Below are positions 34,451-42,687 of a stretch of 64,000 nt of DNA, in pieces (the stretch's first letter is position 1; each line of letters begins with the position of its first letter). The notes beneath the pieces are model-generated. The model ran no database searches, had not been told where the DNA came from, and was given only the letters and a program-made list of their open reading frames with translations. The position numbers and the translations under genes are program-made. Source of the stretch: Hormoscilla sp. GUM202 (GTDB lineage: Bacteria > Cyanobacteriota > Cyanobacteriia > Cyanobacteriales > Desertifilaceae); NCBI GenBank assembly GCA_005518205.2, contig RFFC02000028.1, positions 1 through 64,000 on the forward strand, given 5' to 3'.

Positions 34451-34939
34451 ATGAGTGAAACCATCTATATCGAAACCAGTATTTTGGGTTACTTGACAGC
34501 ACGGGCGACAAACAACTTAATTCTTGCCGCCAACATGAAAGTTACGCAAGATTGGTGGGACAGTCGTCGTAGCTCATTTGCTCTTTACACTTCTGAAATA
34601 GTATGGGATGAAGCAGCGAAAGGAGATCGGGAGATCGCGGCTCAAAGACTAAGTTTGTTACAGCCCTTGATGATTCTCGATATGACAGAATCAGCTATAA
34701 CTCTTGCCCAAAAATTTTTGCAGCAAAGTAACCTACCATTAAAAGCATCTAACGATGCTTTGCATATGGCAATTGCCACAGTTTATGGCTTAAATTACTT
34801 GTTAACATGGAATTGTAAGCATATGGCTAACGCTCAAATCCAGATTAAGTTATCAAAAATTAGCTCTGAATTTGGATACAATCTACCAATTATCTGCACT
34901 CCATATCAGTCGATCGAATATGAAGTTATGGGAGAATAA
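34451..34939 (+). CDS. PIN-domain protein, candidate toxin-type RNase
   Basis: A 162-aa PIN-fold protein. The first acidic residue is in ETIYIETSILGYLTAR (Glu/Asp position after strand 1), the second region is VWDEAAKGD, the third SNDALHMAIATVYGLNYLLT and the fourth NCKHMANAQ. These are the four conserved acidic/polar positions of VapC-like Mg-dependent RNases. The first is Glu rather than the usual Asp. The ATG at 34451 follows a short leader; an upstream TTG at 34397 is unlikely. A small gene follows 3 bases later. Confidence 0.75.
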   Translation: MSETIYIETSILGYLTARATNNLILAANMKVTQDWWDSRRSSFALYTSEIVWDEAAKGDREIAAQRLSLLQPLMILDMTESAITLAQKFLQQSNLPLKASNDALHMAIATVYGLNYLLTWNCKHMANAQIQIKLSKISSEFGYNLPIICTPYQSIEYEVMGE

Positions 34940-34942
34940 ACC

Positions 34943-35134
34943 ATGTGGAAAGATGAAATCCTCGAAGAAATTCACAAATACAGAGAGGAATATGCCCGAT
35001 CTTTTAACTACGACCTGAATGCAATATTTGAAGATTTGCGTAAAAAACAAAACGCTCATCCGGAAAAGATTGTGAAACTTCCCATCAAGCGGAGACCTAA
35101 CAATCAGTCTGGGGAACAAACCGGTCAGCAATAG
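34943..35134 (+). CDS. Small charged protein, candidate antitoxin partner
   Basis: A 63-aa hydrophilic protein beginning MWKDEILEEIHKYREEYARS, then FNYDLNAIFEDLRKKQ. The pattern is typical of small cyanobacterial proteins encoded next to PIN-domain genes. It starts 3 bases after the PIN gene stop (TAAACCATG), so translation is likely coupled. The order toxin-then-antitoxin is the reverse of most VapBC pairs. The DNA-binding fold is not evident. Confidence 0.6.
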   Translation: MWKDEILEEIHKYREEYARSFNYDLNAIFEDLRKKQNAHPEKIVKLPIKRRPNNQSGEQTGQQ

Positions 35135-35254
35135 TCAAATTACTCTCTAGCTAGACTAGCCAAAAGATTCTCGATCTGGTAACGCGGGGGTTTTAACCCA
35201 CGGCGGGCCAGGAAGCCGATCGAGGGGGCTGGGGGGGCTGGGGGGGCTTCATAT

Positions 35255-35806
35255 TTACATCCCCAACAATCGCCTAATTTCCACTTGCAGATCCCGAAAG
35301 GCCAAGGGATTAACATAACCTTGAGTGAAAGTTTCTCTTGACTGATAGCCCTGCTGAGTCGGTTCTCGAAATACAATCAATTGATTAGCGCGCACGTTAA
35401 TCAGCCAATATTCTCTAATCCCTGCTAATGCGTAAACTTTGCTTTTCACCTCCCGATCCTTACTCAGACTAGAATCAGAGTATTCTATTACCCAGAAAAT
35501 ATTTTCTGCGTAGGGATGATGTTCTCGATATTCCCGTCCCAGACGCTGCACCACCGCAATATCTGGTTCCGGTTCCGAGTTACTATTCAGTAGTGTAATG
35601 GGCTTTGCTTGCCGGACCTTCGCCCGATCGGCCAATAAATATATCAGATACTCTGCCGCCTCATCGCTAGCATAAGCATGGGGTTCTCCCTCTGGGGGCA
35701 TTTCGACAATGTCTCCCTGCAACAACTCTACCTGCCGCCCTGCTAAAATACCCGCTGCCACCATGCTATGGTAGTCGGCTATTGTCCATTTCGCGGTTGC
35801 GAGCAT
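35255..35806 (-). CDS. Uma2-family (DUF820) PD-(D/E)XK nuclease-like protein
   Basis: A 183-aa member of the large cyanobacterial Uma2 family. Characteristic segments are KWTIADYHSMVAAGIL, VELLQGDIVEMPPEGEPHAY, NSNSEPEPDIAVVQRLGREY, IFWVIEYSDSSLSKDREVKS and KVYALAGIREYWLINVRANQ. The E-PDI and E-x-S/K positions of the PD-(D/E)XK-like core are present. ATG at 35806 is the likely start. The cell role of the family is not settled; many copies per genome are usual. Confidence 0.88.
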   Translation of the reverse strand: MLATAKWTIADYHSMVAAGILAGRQVELLQGDIVEMPPEGEPHAYASDEAAEYLIYLLADRAKVRQAKPITLLNSNSEPEPDIAVVQRLGREYREHHPYAENIFWVIEYSDSSLSKDREVKSKVYALAGIREYWLINVRANQLIVFREPTQQGYQSRETFTQGYVNPLAFRDLQVEIRRLLGM

Positions 35807-35908
35807 CACCTGTCATATCCTCTAATCCTATCTTCGATCGTAACTAATAGCAAGCACCATTGTCAAGGGAATTAACAAAAATTTATGCTGATTATAGAGG
35901 CGATCGCA

Positions 35909-35979
35909 TCTGTAGGGGCACGGCGTCTTAAATACTTTAGCCTTTAACCATTATCTTTCTCATGCCGTGCCCCTACAGA
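35909..35979. repeat. Inverted-repeat element TCTGTAGGGGCACGGC
   Basis: Arms TCTGTAGGGGCACGGC (35909-35924) and GCCGTGCCCCTACAGA (35964-35979) are perfectly complementary and separated by 39 bases. Such GTAGGGGCACGGC repeats are common between cyanobacterial genes. Confidence 0.85.
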
Positions 35980-36116
35980 TTATTGGCGATATTCTCACTT
36001 ATTCAATTATTGTATCTTCAAAATAGCGAATAAAAATTTATTTTTTTATTCTGTGAACAATAACTTAAAATTATCTGCAAACTAACCTAATCATTGCTAC
36101 CTTAAGCCATTTTTTT

Positions 36117-36176
36117 AGTCGGTTGAAACCGACTTTAGCTATTAGCCGGGGGTGGGATACCCCCGGCGGGCTAACG
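36117..36176. repeat. Double-palindrome repeat copy at the 3' end of ndhD
   Basis: AGTCGGTTGAAACCGACTTT, AGCTATTAG and GGGGGTGGGATACCCCCGGC follow the same order as the copies at 14096 and 14848. Loop bases differ (TTGAAA, TGGGATA) while stems are preserved. Confidence 0.82.
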
Positions 36177-36183
36177 GAACAGA

Positions 36184-37767
36184 CTAATCACCGATCGCAG
36201 GCGATCGGGCGAACAAAGTCGAGGTATCCTGCAAAGCCACAGAAGTATTTGGCATCAAAGTCGGGACCGAGTCTCGCAACCGGGCCGTCAACTGCACCGT
36301 TGTCGCATCGTACATCTGGGTAACCATTTTCGGATACAAACCAATCCCAATAATTGGCACCAACAAACAAGCAATAATGAACACTTCACGCGGTTCAGCA
36401 TCTATCAGCGCTTCATGTTCGACTAATTCCTTGTTTTCCGGTCCGTAGCAGATCTCCCGGAGCATAGATAGCAAGTAGATCGGAGTCAAGATCACGCCCA
36501 CAGCGGCCAGGAAGACCACCACCACCTTAAAGGTTGAACTGTAGGCATCGCTAGTAGAAAAGCCGAGAAACACCATGACCTCGGCCACAAACCCACTCAT
36601 TCCCGGCAAGGCCAAGGATGCCATAGAACAAGCAGTCCACATAGCGAAAACCTTGCGCATCTTCTGGCCGACGCCCCCCATTTCATCTAACATCAGAGTG
36701 TGCGTGCGATCGTAAGTAGAACCCACTAGGAAGAACAAACTCGCCCCAATCAAACCGTGGGAAATCATTTGCATCACCGCACCGCTTAACCCTAGGTCAG
36801 TAAAAGAGGCAATACCAATCAAAACAAAACCCATGTGGGAAATCGAAGAATAGGCAATTTTCCGCTTCAGGTTGCGCTGGGCAAAGGAAGTCAGGGCAGC
36901 ATAAACAATATTAACCACCCCCAGAATTACCAAGGCCGGGGCGAAGAAAGCATGGGCATCGGGCAGCATACCAGCGTTCATCCGAATTAGGGCATATCCC
37001 CCCATTTTCAGCAGAATCCCAGCAAGTAACATATGCACTGGGGCAGTAGCTTCCCCGTGGGCATCGGGAAGCCAAGTATGGAAAGGAATAATCGGCAGCT
37101 TCACGGCGTAGGCAATGAAGAACCCAGCATATAACAATAGTTGGAAATTCAGCGCGTATTCCTTAGCCGCGATCGCCCTCATATCAAAGGTAACAGTATC
37201 GCCATAGAAAGCCATTGCCAAAGCAGCCAGCAAAATAAACAGAGACGCCCCAGCAGTGTAGAGAATAAACTTAGTAGCCGCATACAGACGCTTTTTGCCT
37301 CCCCAAATTGCCAGCAGCATATATACCGGAAGCAACTCCAGTTCCCAGGCCAGGAAGAACAACAGCATATCCTGGACAGCAAACACAGCGATTTGACCGC
37401 CGTACATAGCCAGCATCAAAAAGTAAAAAAGCTTGGGCTTCATCGTGACTGGCCAGGATGCCAACATTGCCAGAGTAGTAATAAAGCCAGTCAGGATCAC
37501 GAGGGGCATAGATAAGCCATCAACCCCCACCGACCAATTCAAATCTATCTGAGGCACCCAAGCATATTGTTCTACCAATTGCAAATCTGGATTATTCAAA
37601 TCATACCCAGTGCAGAAGGCGTAAATAATGAAAGCAAAATCAATTAGCCCCACAGTTAGACCGTACCAGCGCACAGTCTTGCCGTCCTTATCTGGTATCA
37701 ATGGGATCGGCAGCGAAGCGGCAATAGGAAACAGAATTATTGTTGTGAGCCAGGGAAAATTTGCCAT
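36184..37767 (-). CDS. ndhD: NAD(P)H-quinone oxidoreductase subunit 4 (NdhD)
   Basis: A 527-aa membrane subunit of the cyanobacterial NDH-1 complex, proton-pumping antiporter-like, in thylakoid membranes. It is recognised by [20 protein letters not shown] at the N-terminus, [55 protein letters not shown] and [14 protein letters not shown]. Conserved Lys and Glu of the proton channel lie in [20 protein letters not shown] and the following helices. The paralog group fits NdhD1-type (respiratory/cyclic NDH-1L), by association with the NdhF beside it. It lies 89 bases after ndhF on the same strand. Confidence 0.96.
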   Translation of the reverse strand: MANFPWLTTIILFPIAASLPIPLIPDKDGKTVRWYGLTVGLIDFAFIIYAFCTGYDLNNPDLQLVEQYAWVPQIDLNWSVGVDGLSMPLVILTGFITTLAMLASWPVTMKPKLFYFLMLAMYGGQIAVFAVQDMLLFFLAWELELLPVYMLLAIWGGKKRLYAATKFILYTAGASLFILLAALAMAFYGDTVTFDMRAIAAKEYALNFQLLLYAGFFIAYAVKLPIIPFHTWLPDAHGEATAPVHMLLAGILLKMGGYALIRMNAGMLPDAHAFFAPALVILGVVNIVYAALTSFAQRNLKRKIAYSSISHMGFVLIGIASFTDLGLSGAVMQMISHGLIGASLFFLVGSTYDRTHTLMLDEMGGVGQKMRKVFAMWTACSMASLALPGMSGFVAEVMVFLGFSTSDAYSSTFKVVVVFLAAVGVILTPIYLLSMLREICYGPENKELVEHEALIDAEPREVFIIACLLVPIIGIGLYPKMVTQMYDATTVQLTARLRDSVPTLMPNTSVALQDTSTLFARSPAIGD

Positions 37768-37820
37768 TGTTAATTGTTAATTGCTGATTGCTGATTGCTA
37801 ATTGCTAATTGTTCATGGTG

Positions 37821-37840
37821 GTGGGCGATGCCCACCCTAC
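37821..37840. repeat. GTGGGCGATGCCCACCCTAC hairpin repeat between ndhF and ndhD
   Basis: The same 20-base sequence as at 13201-13220, located in the ndhF-ndhD spacer next to TAATTGCTGATTGC microrepeats (37770-37812). Confidence 0.85.
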
Positions 37841-37856
37841 CGCTACCGCTTTTCAA

Positions 37857-39986
37857 TTAGCTAATTCCTGAGACAATTACTAAGCCTAGCACCGCCCCAA
37901 ACACAATCAGGGCATAGAATTGGGCCCGACCATTCTCAAAATATTTCAGACCTTCGCCAGTGATAACCGCAATAAAACCAGTCAGGTTGACTGCCCCATC
38001 CACGATCCGGAAGTCCACTTCCATCACCTGTCTTGCTAGGCGTCTAGACCCCTGAACGAAGAGGGCATCGTAGATATCGTCAAAGTACCACTTGTTCAGA
38101 GATAGCTGATACAAAGACTGGATTGAATGGGCGATCGCCCCAGCATCAAGCTTCCGAGTCAGATACATCAGGGAAGCGACAGTAATGCCAATCAAGGCAA
38201 TACCCACAGAAGATACGCCCATAAGCAGAAACTCAGACCATTCAAATTCAGCAGCAACTTCATGCAGTTCTGTCGCCACCTCACCTGGGGGATAAATAAA
38301 TTCCTCAAAGAAGTTAGCAAAAGGCGTTCCCACCAAGCCAATCAACACCGAAGGAATTGCCAGAGTCATCAGTGGCAGAGTCATGGTCAGAGGCGACTCG
38401 TGAGGATGTTCCGCATGATGATGACGATCGTCATCATGTCCGTCGGGACTTTCCTGATGGACTTTCGGCATCCCCCGGGTAGTGCTCCTCCGGGATGCCG
38501 CAACTTCCAGTTCTTTAACATCCATCGCCCCCGGACCAAAAACCGGTTCTACCATCTCCACCCCAGCAGCGGACAGCTGAAATAGCTCTCTAATGGACAA
38601 ATCATTGCCCCGGAATTCCCCTAAAAAGGTAGAGAAATACATCCGGAACATATAGAATGCAGTAATGCCAGCAGTCAGCCAGCCAACTGCCCAGAGGGCG
38701 GGATTAGCTGTAAAAGCGCTACCGAGAATTTCATCTTTTGACCAAAAGCCAGCAAAGGGCGGAATCCCGCAAATTGCCAGAGTGCCTACCAAAAAGGTCA
38801 AGCCCGTAACTGGCATATACTTCTGTAGTCCTCCCATCAGCCGCATGTCCTGTGCTAGCACCGGGTCGTGACCGACCACCTCTTCCATGCCGTGAATCAC
38901 CGAACCAGAACAGAGGAACAGCATCGCTTTGAAGTAAGCGTGAGTCATCAGGTGAAATAGACCAGCACCATAGGCACCGATGCCCATTGCCATCACCATG
39001 TAACCCAGCTGGGAGATCGTCGAGTAAGCCAGACCTTTTTTAATGTCGTTTTGGGTAATGGCGATCGAGGCCCCCAAAAACGCCGTAAAAGCACCCGTCC
39101 AAGCAATCACAGTCATTGCCGTCGGGATCTGATCGAACACCGGGTACATCCGGGCAATCAGGAAGACACCAGCGGCCACCATTGTGGCCGCGTGGATCAG
39201 GGCCGAGATGGGGGTTGGACCTTCCATCGCGTCCGGCAGCCAGACATGCAGAGGGAATTGAGCCGACTTCGCTACTGGCCCTAAAAAGACTAAAACTGCG
39301 AATAACGCGGCCAGTCCACCACTGATATAACCATCGGAGACCAACTCAGACAGTTTTGTCCCCATCACCTCGAACTCAAAGCTGCCAGTAGCCCAGTAAA
39401 GTCCTAGCATACCCAGCAGCAAACCGAAGTCACCGACCCGGTTAACCACAAAAGCTTTCTGGCAAGCATCAGCAGATGCCTGGCGATCGTACCAGAACCC
39501 GATCAGCAGGTAAGAACACATACCTACCAGTTCCCAGAATATATATACCTGCAGCAGGTTAGGACTGACCACCAGACCCAACATCGAAGAGCTAAACAGG
39601 CTCAGATATGCATAGAAGCGGACATAACCGGGGTCGTGAGCCATGTAGCCATCGGTGTAGATCGTCACCAGAAAGGCCACCGTGGTCACAATCACCAGCA
39701 TCAGGGAAGTTAGCTGGTCGATCGTATAGCCCATCTGCAGGTGAAAATCACCCGCCCTTGCCCATTCTAGAGAGAAGGTATAGGCTGAATGTCCCTGAAT
39801 TTGACTCCAAAGCAGAGCAAATGATAAAGCCATCGATGCGCCCAAGAGGGAAACCACAAAGATGGCGTTCAGCTGCCGCAGCTTGTTAGTCTCATGGTTT
39901 AAGGATATTAGGCCCAAGCCGACCAGCATCGCACCTGCCAAGGGCAGGACTGGTATCAACCAGGCATATTGATAGAGCAGTTCCAT
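37857..39986 (-). CDS. ndhF: NAD(P)H-quinone oxidoreductase subunit 5 (NdhF)
   Basis: A 709-aa NdhF-type subunit of NDH-1, with about 16 helices. Diagnostic parts are MELLYQYAWLIPVLPLAGAM, QVYIFWELVGMCSYLLIGFW, LHVWLPDAMEGPTPISALIH, AATMVAAGVFLIARMYPVF and GIPPFAGFWSKDEILGSAF. The hydrophilic loop after helix 12 (residues about 470-535) is longer than usual. At residues 496-507 it contains a block (SRRSTTRG) encoded by an in-frame hairpin repeat at 38466-38500, followed by a His/Asp-rich stretch GHDDDRHHHAEHPHE. The gene is otherwise full length and leads into ndhD. Confidence 0.96.
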   Translation of the reverse strand: MELLYQYAWLIPVLPLAGAMLVGLGLISLNHETNKLRQLNAIFVVSLLGASMALSFALLWSQIQGHSAYTFSLEWARAGDFHLQMGYTIDQLTSLMLVIVTTVAFLVTIYTDGYMAHDPGYVRFYAYLSLFSSSMLGLVVSPNLLQVYIFWELVGMCSYLLIGFWYDRQASADACQKAFVVNRVGDFGLLLGMLGLYWATGSFEFEVMGTKLSELVSDGYISGGLAALFAVLVFLGPVAKSAQFPLHVWLPDAMEGPTPISALIHAATMVAAGVFLIARMYPVFDQIPTAMTVIAWTGAFTAFLGASIAITQNDIKKGLAYSTISQLGYMVMAMGIGAYGAGLFHLMTHAYFKAMLFLCSGSVIHGMEEVVGHDPVLAQDMRLMGGLQKYMPVTGLTFLVGTLAICGIPPFAGFWSKDEILGSAFTANPALWAVGWLTAGITAFYMFRMYFSTFLGEFRGNDLSIRELFQLSAAGVEMVEPVFGPGAMDVKELEVAASRRSTTRGMPKVHQESPDGHDDDRHHHAEHPHESPLTMTLPLMTLAIPSVLIGLVGTPFANFFEEFIYPPGEVATELHEVAAEFEWSEFLLMGVSSVGIALIGITVASLMYLTRKLDAGAIAHSIQSLYQLSLNKWYFDDIYDALFVQGSRRLARQVMEVDFRIVDGAVNLTGFIAVITGEGLKYFENGRAQFYALIVFGAVLGLVIVSGIS
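38466..38500 (+). repeat. Hairpin repeat in frame inside ndhF
   Basis: Arms CGGCATCCC (38466-38474) and GGGATGCCG (38492-38500) are perfectly complementary around CCGGGTAGTGCTCCTCC. The loop GTAGTGC-GCTC corresponds to the minus-strand loop of the GAGCGCTAATCGCACTAC family with its middle bases deleted. The insert leaves the ndhF frame open. Confidence 0.65.
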
Positions 39987-40269
39987 CGCTAACGCCTACT
40001 TTATATTTCTTCACTATTTTGGCCAAACCGTTAACAATTGTGACACATGGATCCGGGTGTAAGTCTAAAGCTCATGTTAAAATCCGCCATCTGCATCCGG
40101 TCAGATGGCCGATTTTATAACCGGCGGTTATCGATCTGGATTAAATCACCAGCAGCCCAGAAACCAGGTTTTTTGGAAAAACCTGGTTTCTTAATTCTTT
40201 ATTGAGATGCTCCCGATTTTTCCGGAACGGTTCGTTCTGAGATGTCTGCGGCTGGGCAGGCTTGGGGTG

Positions 40270-41051
40270 GTGCGATTCGTTCCGGCGTAAATCAGCAATG
40301 GTAAAAGTCGGGTCCGGTTCCATTAGCCGGATAACTTTGGTACTCATGGGGGTTTAATTCCCCTCCCCCAGGTACGGGGGTGACACCGGTCCTTAGTGCT
40401 GAGGAGTAACATCACCTCGGTGCTCCGCAAGGACTTAAATGTAGGATAGCTGGTAGCCTGAACCGGTGACGCCACTAGGACAGATGCTCATGGTTAGAAC
40501 AAGCAAACTTATGTAAGCCTCGTCATCCAGAACCAGCGGAATAAGGCTATTACGCTGGCCCAAAAGGGAAATGGTAGTTAGTGTTAACCGTCACTCCTGG
40601 TTAGCATCGTACTCGAATAACTCCCGGGGTATAGTAGGGACCTAAAAGCATCGAGAAATGAGACCAAGGAACGAAATAACTTCTCGTGTGCTGTCCTACT
40701 CAGTAGGAAGTAGGACAAGTTAGATGTTTTGCGCAAGCCACGAGGAGAGGGATGTCCTAAAAAGCCAATGCCCGGGGTAATGCCTGCGGATATGCTGACA
40801 TAGGACGGTGATAGTTGGAAGCCACGGCAATGAGTACCCCTAACAAAGCACGGAACCCTTAGAGGTATGTTTGACCGTCAATCGGCGGGTAAGGGGCGAA
40901 AAGAGGAGTGGTAAGGGTCAAGGGGAGAAATCCCTAGTAAAAAAACCTACCTATGACAAAGGGCCAACTACCCAGTAGCCGTGTGCGATGAAAGTCGCAA
41001 GCACGGTTCCGAAAGGGAGGGTTGACAAGCGATTGTCAGCTCGACCCCGAC
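40270..41051 (+). ncRNA. ORF-less group II intron, copy 1
   Basis: The 5' end is GTGCGATTCGTTCCGGCGTA (GUGYG-type start) and domain V is AGCCGTGTGCGATGAAAGTC... (40977-41010). Domain VI-like sequence ends in CTCGACCCCGAC at 41051 (AY end). The interior shares long blocks with copies at 42688 and 56003: TTAGCCGGATAACT, GGTAGCCTGAACCGG, TAAGCCTCGTCA, GACAAGTTAGATGTTTTGCG and GGGATGTCCTAA. No reverse transcriptase/maturase frame is present, so splicing would need a protein supplied elsewhere. The last bases overlap the thioredoxin gene on the opposite strand. Confidence 0.85.
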
Positions 41052-41395
41052 CAGTTGGATGCAGTGGGTGTTTGGCCTATAGCTAGGGCCTCCAGTTGCC
41101 GGCACAGATCGTCGGTACTGTGAAACCCTTCGATCCGATACCGGACTTGGCCACCTTCAAATAGGAGCAAAGTTGGTAATGTCCTGAGTCGATAGGCATT
41201 GGCGAGTTTCAAACTCCGATCGGCATTGAGTCCAACCATTTTCATACGTGTACCCCATTGAGCCTGAAACTTCTTCAGGGCTGGGGGGATTAGCCGACAA
41301 ATACCACACCAAGGGGCCCAAAAATACACTAAAACCGGGGTGGAAGCTTCTAAAACTTCTGGAGAAAAAGTCTCTTCACTGACCGACAATATCAT
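41036..41395 (-). CDS. Thioredoxin-family protein, C-terminal tail remodelled by a group II intron
   Basis: A 119-aa thioredoxin-fold protein with the active site FWAPWCGICRLIPPALKK; WCGIC replaces the usual WCGPC. The LRTLPTLLLFEGGQVRYRIE segment supplies the cis-Pro loop. The final codons (SNWSGSS and stop) lie in the 3' end of group II intron copy 1 inserted antisense, so the native tail after about residue 112 is lost or altered. The fold itself should be complete. Thioredoxins of this type act as disulfide reductases in the cytoplasm or at the thylakoid. It points away from the island toward ndhF. Confidence 0.85.
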   Translation of the reverse strand: MILSVSEETFSPEVLEASTPVLVYFWAPWCGICRLIPPALKKFQAQWGTRMKMVGLNADRSLKLANAYRLRTLPTLLLFEGGQVRYRIEGFHSTDDLCRQLEALAIGQTPTASNWSGSS

Positions 41396-41515
41396 GATCG
41401 TACAAGTATGTTATCTTTTTTTCGTATCCTATTGGGATCATGCTACATCGATTTGGGGATCCTCTGACTCACTGAATTTACAAATTAAGAACTTGACTGC
41501 TTCGGCATGGGCAAC

Positions 41516-41580
41516 GGGTGCATCCCAGTTTCGCAATGAGTATAAATGCTTAGAATATAAGGTTCCGAGATGGTGTTAAG
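41516..41580 (+). mobile_element. Solo left end of the ISKra4-type element
   Basis: GGGTGCATCCCAGTTTCGCA followed by ATGAGTA and GGTTCCGAGATGGTGTTAAG matches the left end of the element at 7848 almost base for base over about 65 bp. No matching right end follows. It lies just ahead of the FkbM gene and may mark a past insertion or recombination boundary. Confidence 0.75.
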
Positions 41581-41623
41581 TCGTACTGTTATTTTGAATA
41601 AGTTAACTATAGGAGATAAAATA

Positions 41624-42334
41624 ATGTCAACTAGCAACTCTGGTATTTATTTGCACCCTAGCATTATAGCACACATTTCTAAAGCCAAAGTTAACACCAT
41701 CTTAGAGCTGGGAGCCGGTGACGCATTGGACTCAATCGCACTAAATCGTGCTTATGATGCTCCAGTCTATGTGTTTGAATGTCACCCGGATTCATTAGTC
41801 CTATGTTCTGAAAACATCAAAAATCACCCGGATATTCACTTAATCCCCAAAGCCGTTTGGAATCAAACGACCAGTTTAGAGTTTAATTTGGTCGTGAATG
41901 GCAATCCTTTTGCGTCATCCTGTTTTTCCCCAAATCCGATGTATCCTTTTGAGAAATACGAATGTAAGCAAATCCAGGTTAATGCAACTCGTCTTGATGA
42001 TTGGTTAAGCACAAACAATCTTAATACTGTCGATCTTCTTTGCATCGATCTTCAAGGAGCCTGTCTAGAGGCCCTCGAAGGAATGGGTAACTATCTGAAT
42101 TCTACAAGATATATTATTGCAGAGATCGAAATTCACCCCATATATCATCAAGAGGCATTACATAGTGACGTTTGTAATTTCCTTAAGGAGCAAGGTTTTG
42201 AGCAAGTTATTTGTATTCGCAAATGGCTTACCAGTGAGGGACGATGGCTGGAACAGATAAACGAAGACACTGCGGAAGGTACCCCAGCATGGTTCGCAGA
42301 TTATCTCTTTGTTAACCAAAAGATAGACAAATAG
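41624..42334 (+). CDS. FkbM-family methyltransferase
   Basis: A 236-aa SAM-dependent O-methyltransferase of the FkbM family, which methylates sugars or other small molecules. The motif I block NTILELGAGDALDSIALNRA is followed by PVYVFECHPDSLVLCSENI, IHLIPKAVWNQTTSLEFNL and the family-typical VDLLCIDLQGACLEALEGMG. ATG at 41624 has AGGAGATAAAAT upstream, whereas the longer frame from 41570 reads through the IS end. Base composition is more AT-rich than the genes around it, suggesting transfer with the island. Confidence 0.85.
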   Translation: MSTSNSGIYLHPSIIAHISKAKVNTILELGAGDALDSIALNRAYDAPVYVFECHPDSLVLCSENIKNHPDIHLIPKAVWNQTTSLEFNLVVNGNPFASSCFSPNPMYPFEKYECKQIQVNATRLDDWLSTNNLNTVDLLCIDLQGACLEALEGMGNYLNSTRYIIAEIEIHPIYHQEALHSDVCNFLKEQGFEQVICIRKWLTSEGRWLEQINEDTAEGTPAWFADYLFVNQKIDK

Positions 42335-42440
42335 GCTTTCCTCTGTAGTTTAGACTAAAAAAATCATCTTTTGCAGCAACTTAATCCCCAAAACCCGCGC
42401 AGGGAAAGACTTTCACCATTATGTTGCTAGTGACGCGCAC

Positions 42441-42687
42441 TCACAACATAGCAGCAAGGTCGTCAGGCTTAAACTCCAGCCGGTAAGCCCGGAGACTGGG
42501 GTGCTTGGGGATGAGTCGCCAGTACATATTCACCGGCCCCTACACGACGTTTTCCCCACAGCGATAGAGAAATGTTGGCTGTCCGCGCAGGAAACCAGTG
42601 AGTACCTGCCAGTGAATGAAGCCCTGCCCGTCGGAGAAAATTAGGTGGGCGGGGCGGTGCTGTTGTAGTCGTAGTAGATAGATAACT
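42441..42687 (-). pseudogene. C-terminal fragment of an unrecognised protein with an in-frame stop
   Basis: The minus strand reads AHLIFSDGQGFIHWQVLTGF, then RGQPTFLYRCGENVV, a TAG (42540-42542), then GPVNMYWRLIPKHPSLRAYR and LEFKPDDLAAML with a natural TGA at 42441. The continuous amino-acid sense on both sides of the TAG suggests a decayed gene. I cannot name the family. Its upstream part is cut off by the 5' end of group II intron copy 2. A palindrome GTTGCTAGTGACGCGCACTC lies beside its stop. Confidence 0.45.

Larger units (their letters stand above)
35807..36183. other. Intergenic region with two repeats
   Basis: No gene. It contains a 71-bp inverted-repeat element with 16-bp perfect arms (35909-35979) and a copy of the double-palindrome repeat (36117-36176) abutting the 3' end of ndhD, where it could act in transcript termination or processing. 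Confidence 0.7.

Noticed and set aside
36117-36176. Intrinsic terminator of ndhD
   Set aside because: The hairpins are strong, but no T-run follows in the direction of ndhD transcription; the same sequence occurs elsewhere as an interspersed repeat.
40141-40347. Minus-strand open frame of 68 codons (MSTKVIRLMEPD...)
   Set aside because: Most of it lies antisense in the 5' domain of group II intron copy 1, with no RBS or homology I recognise.
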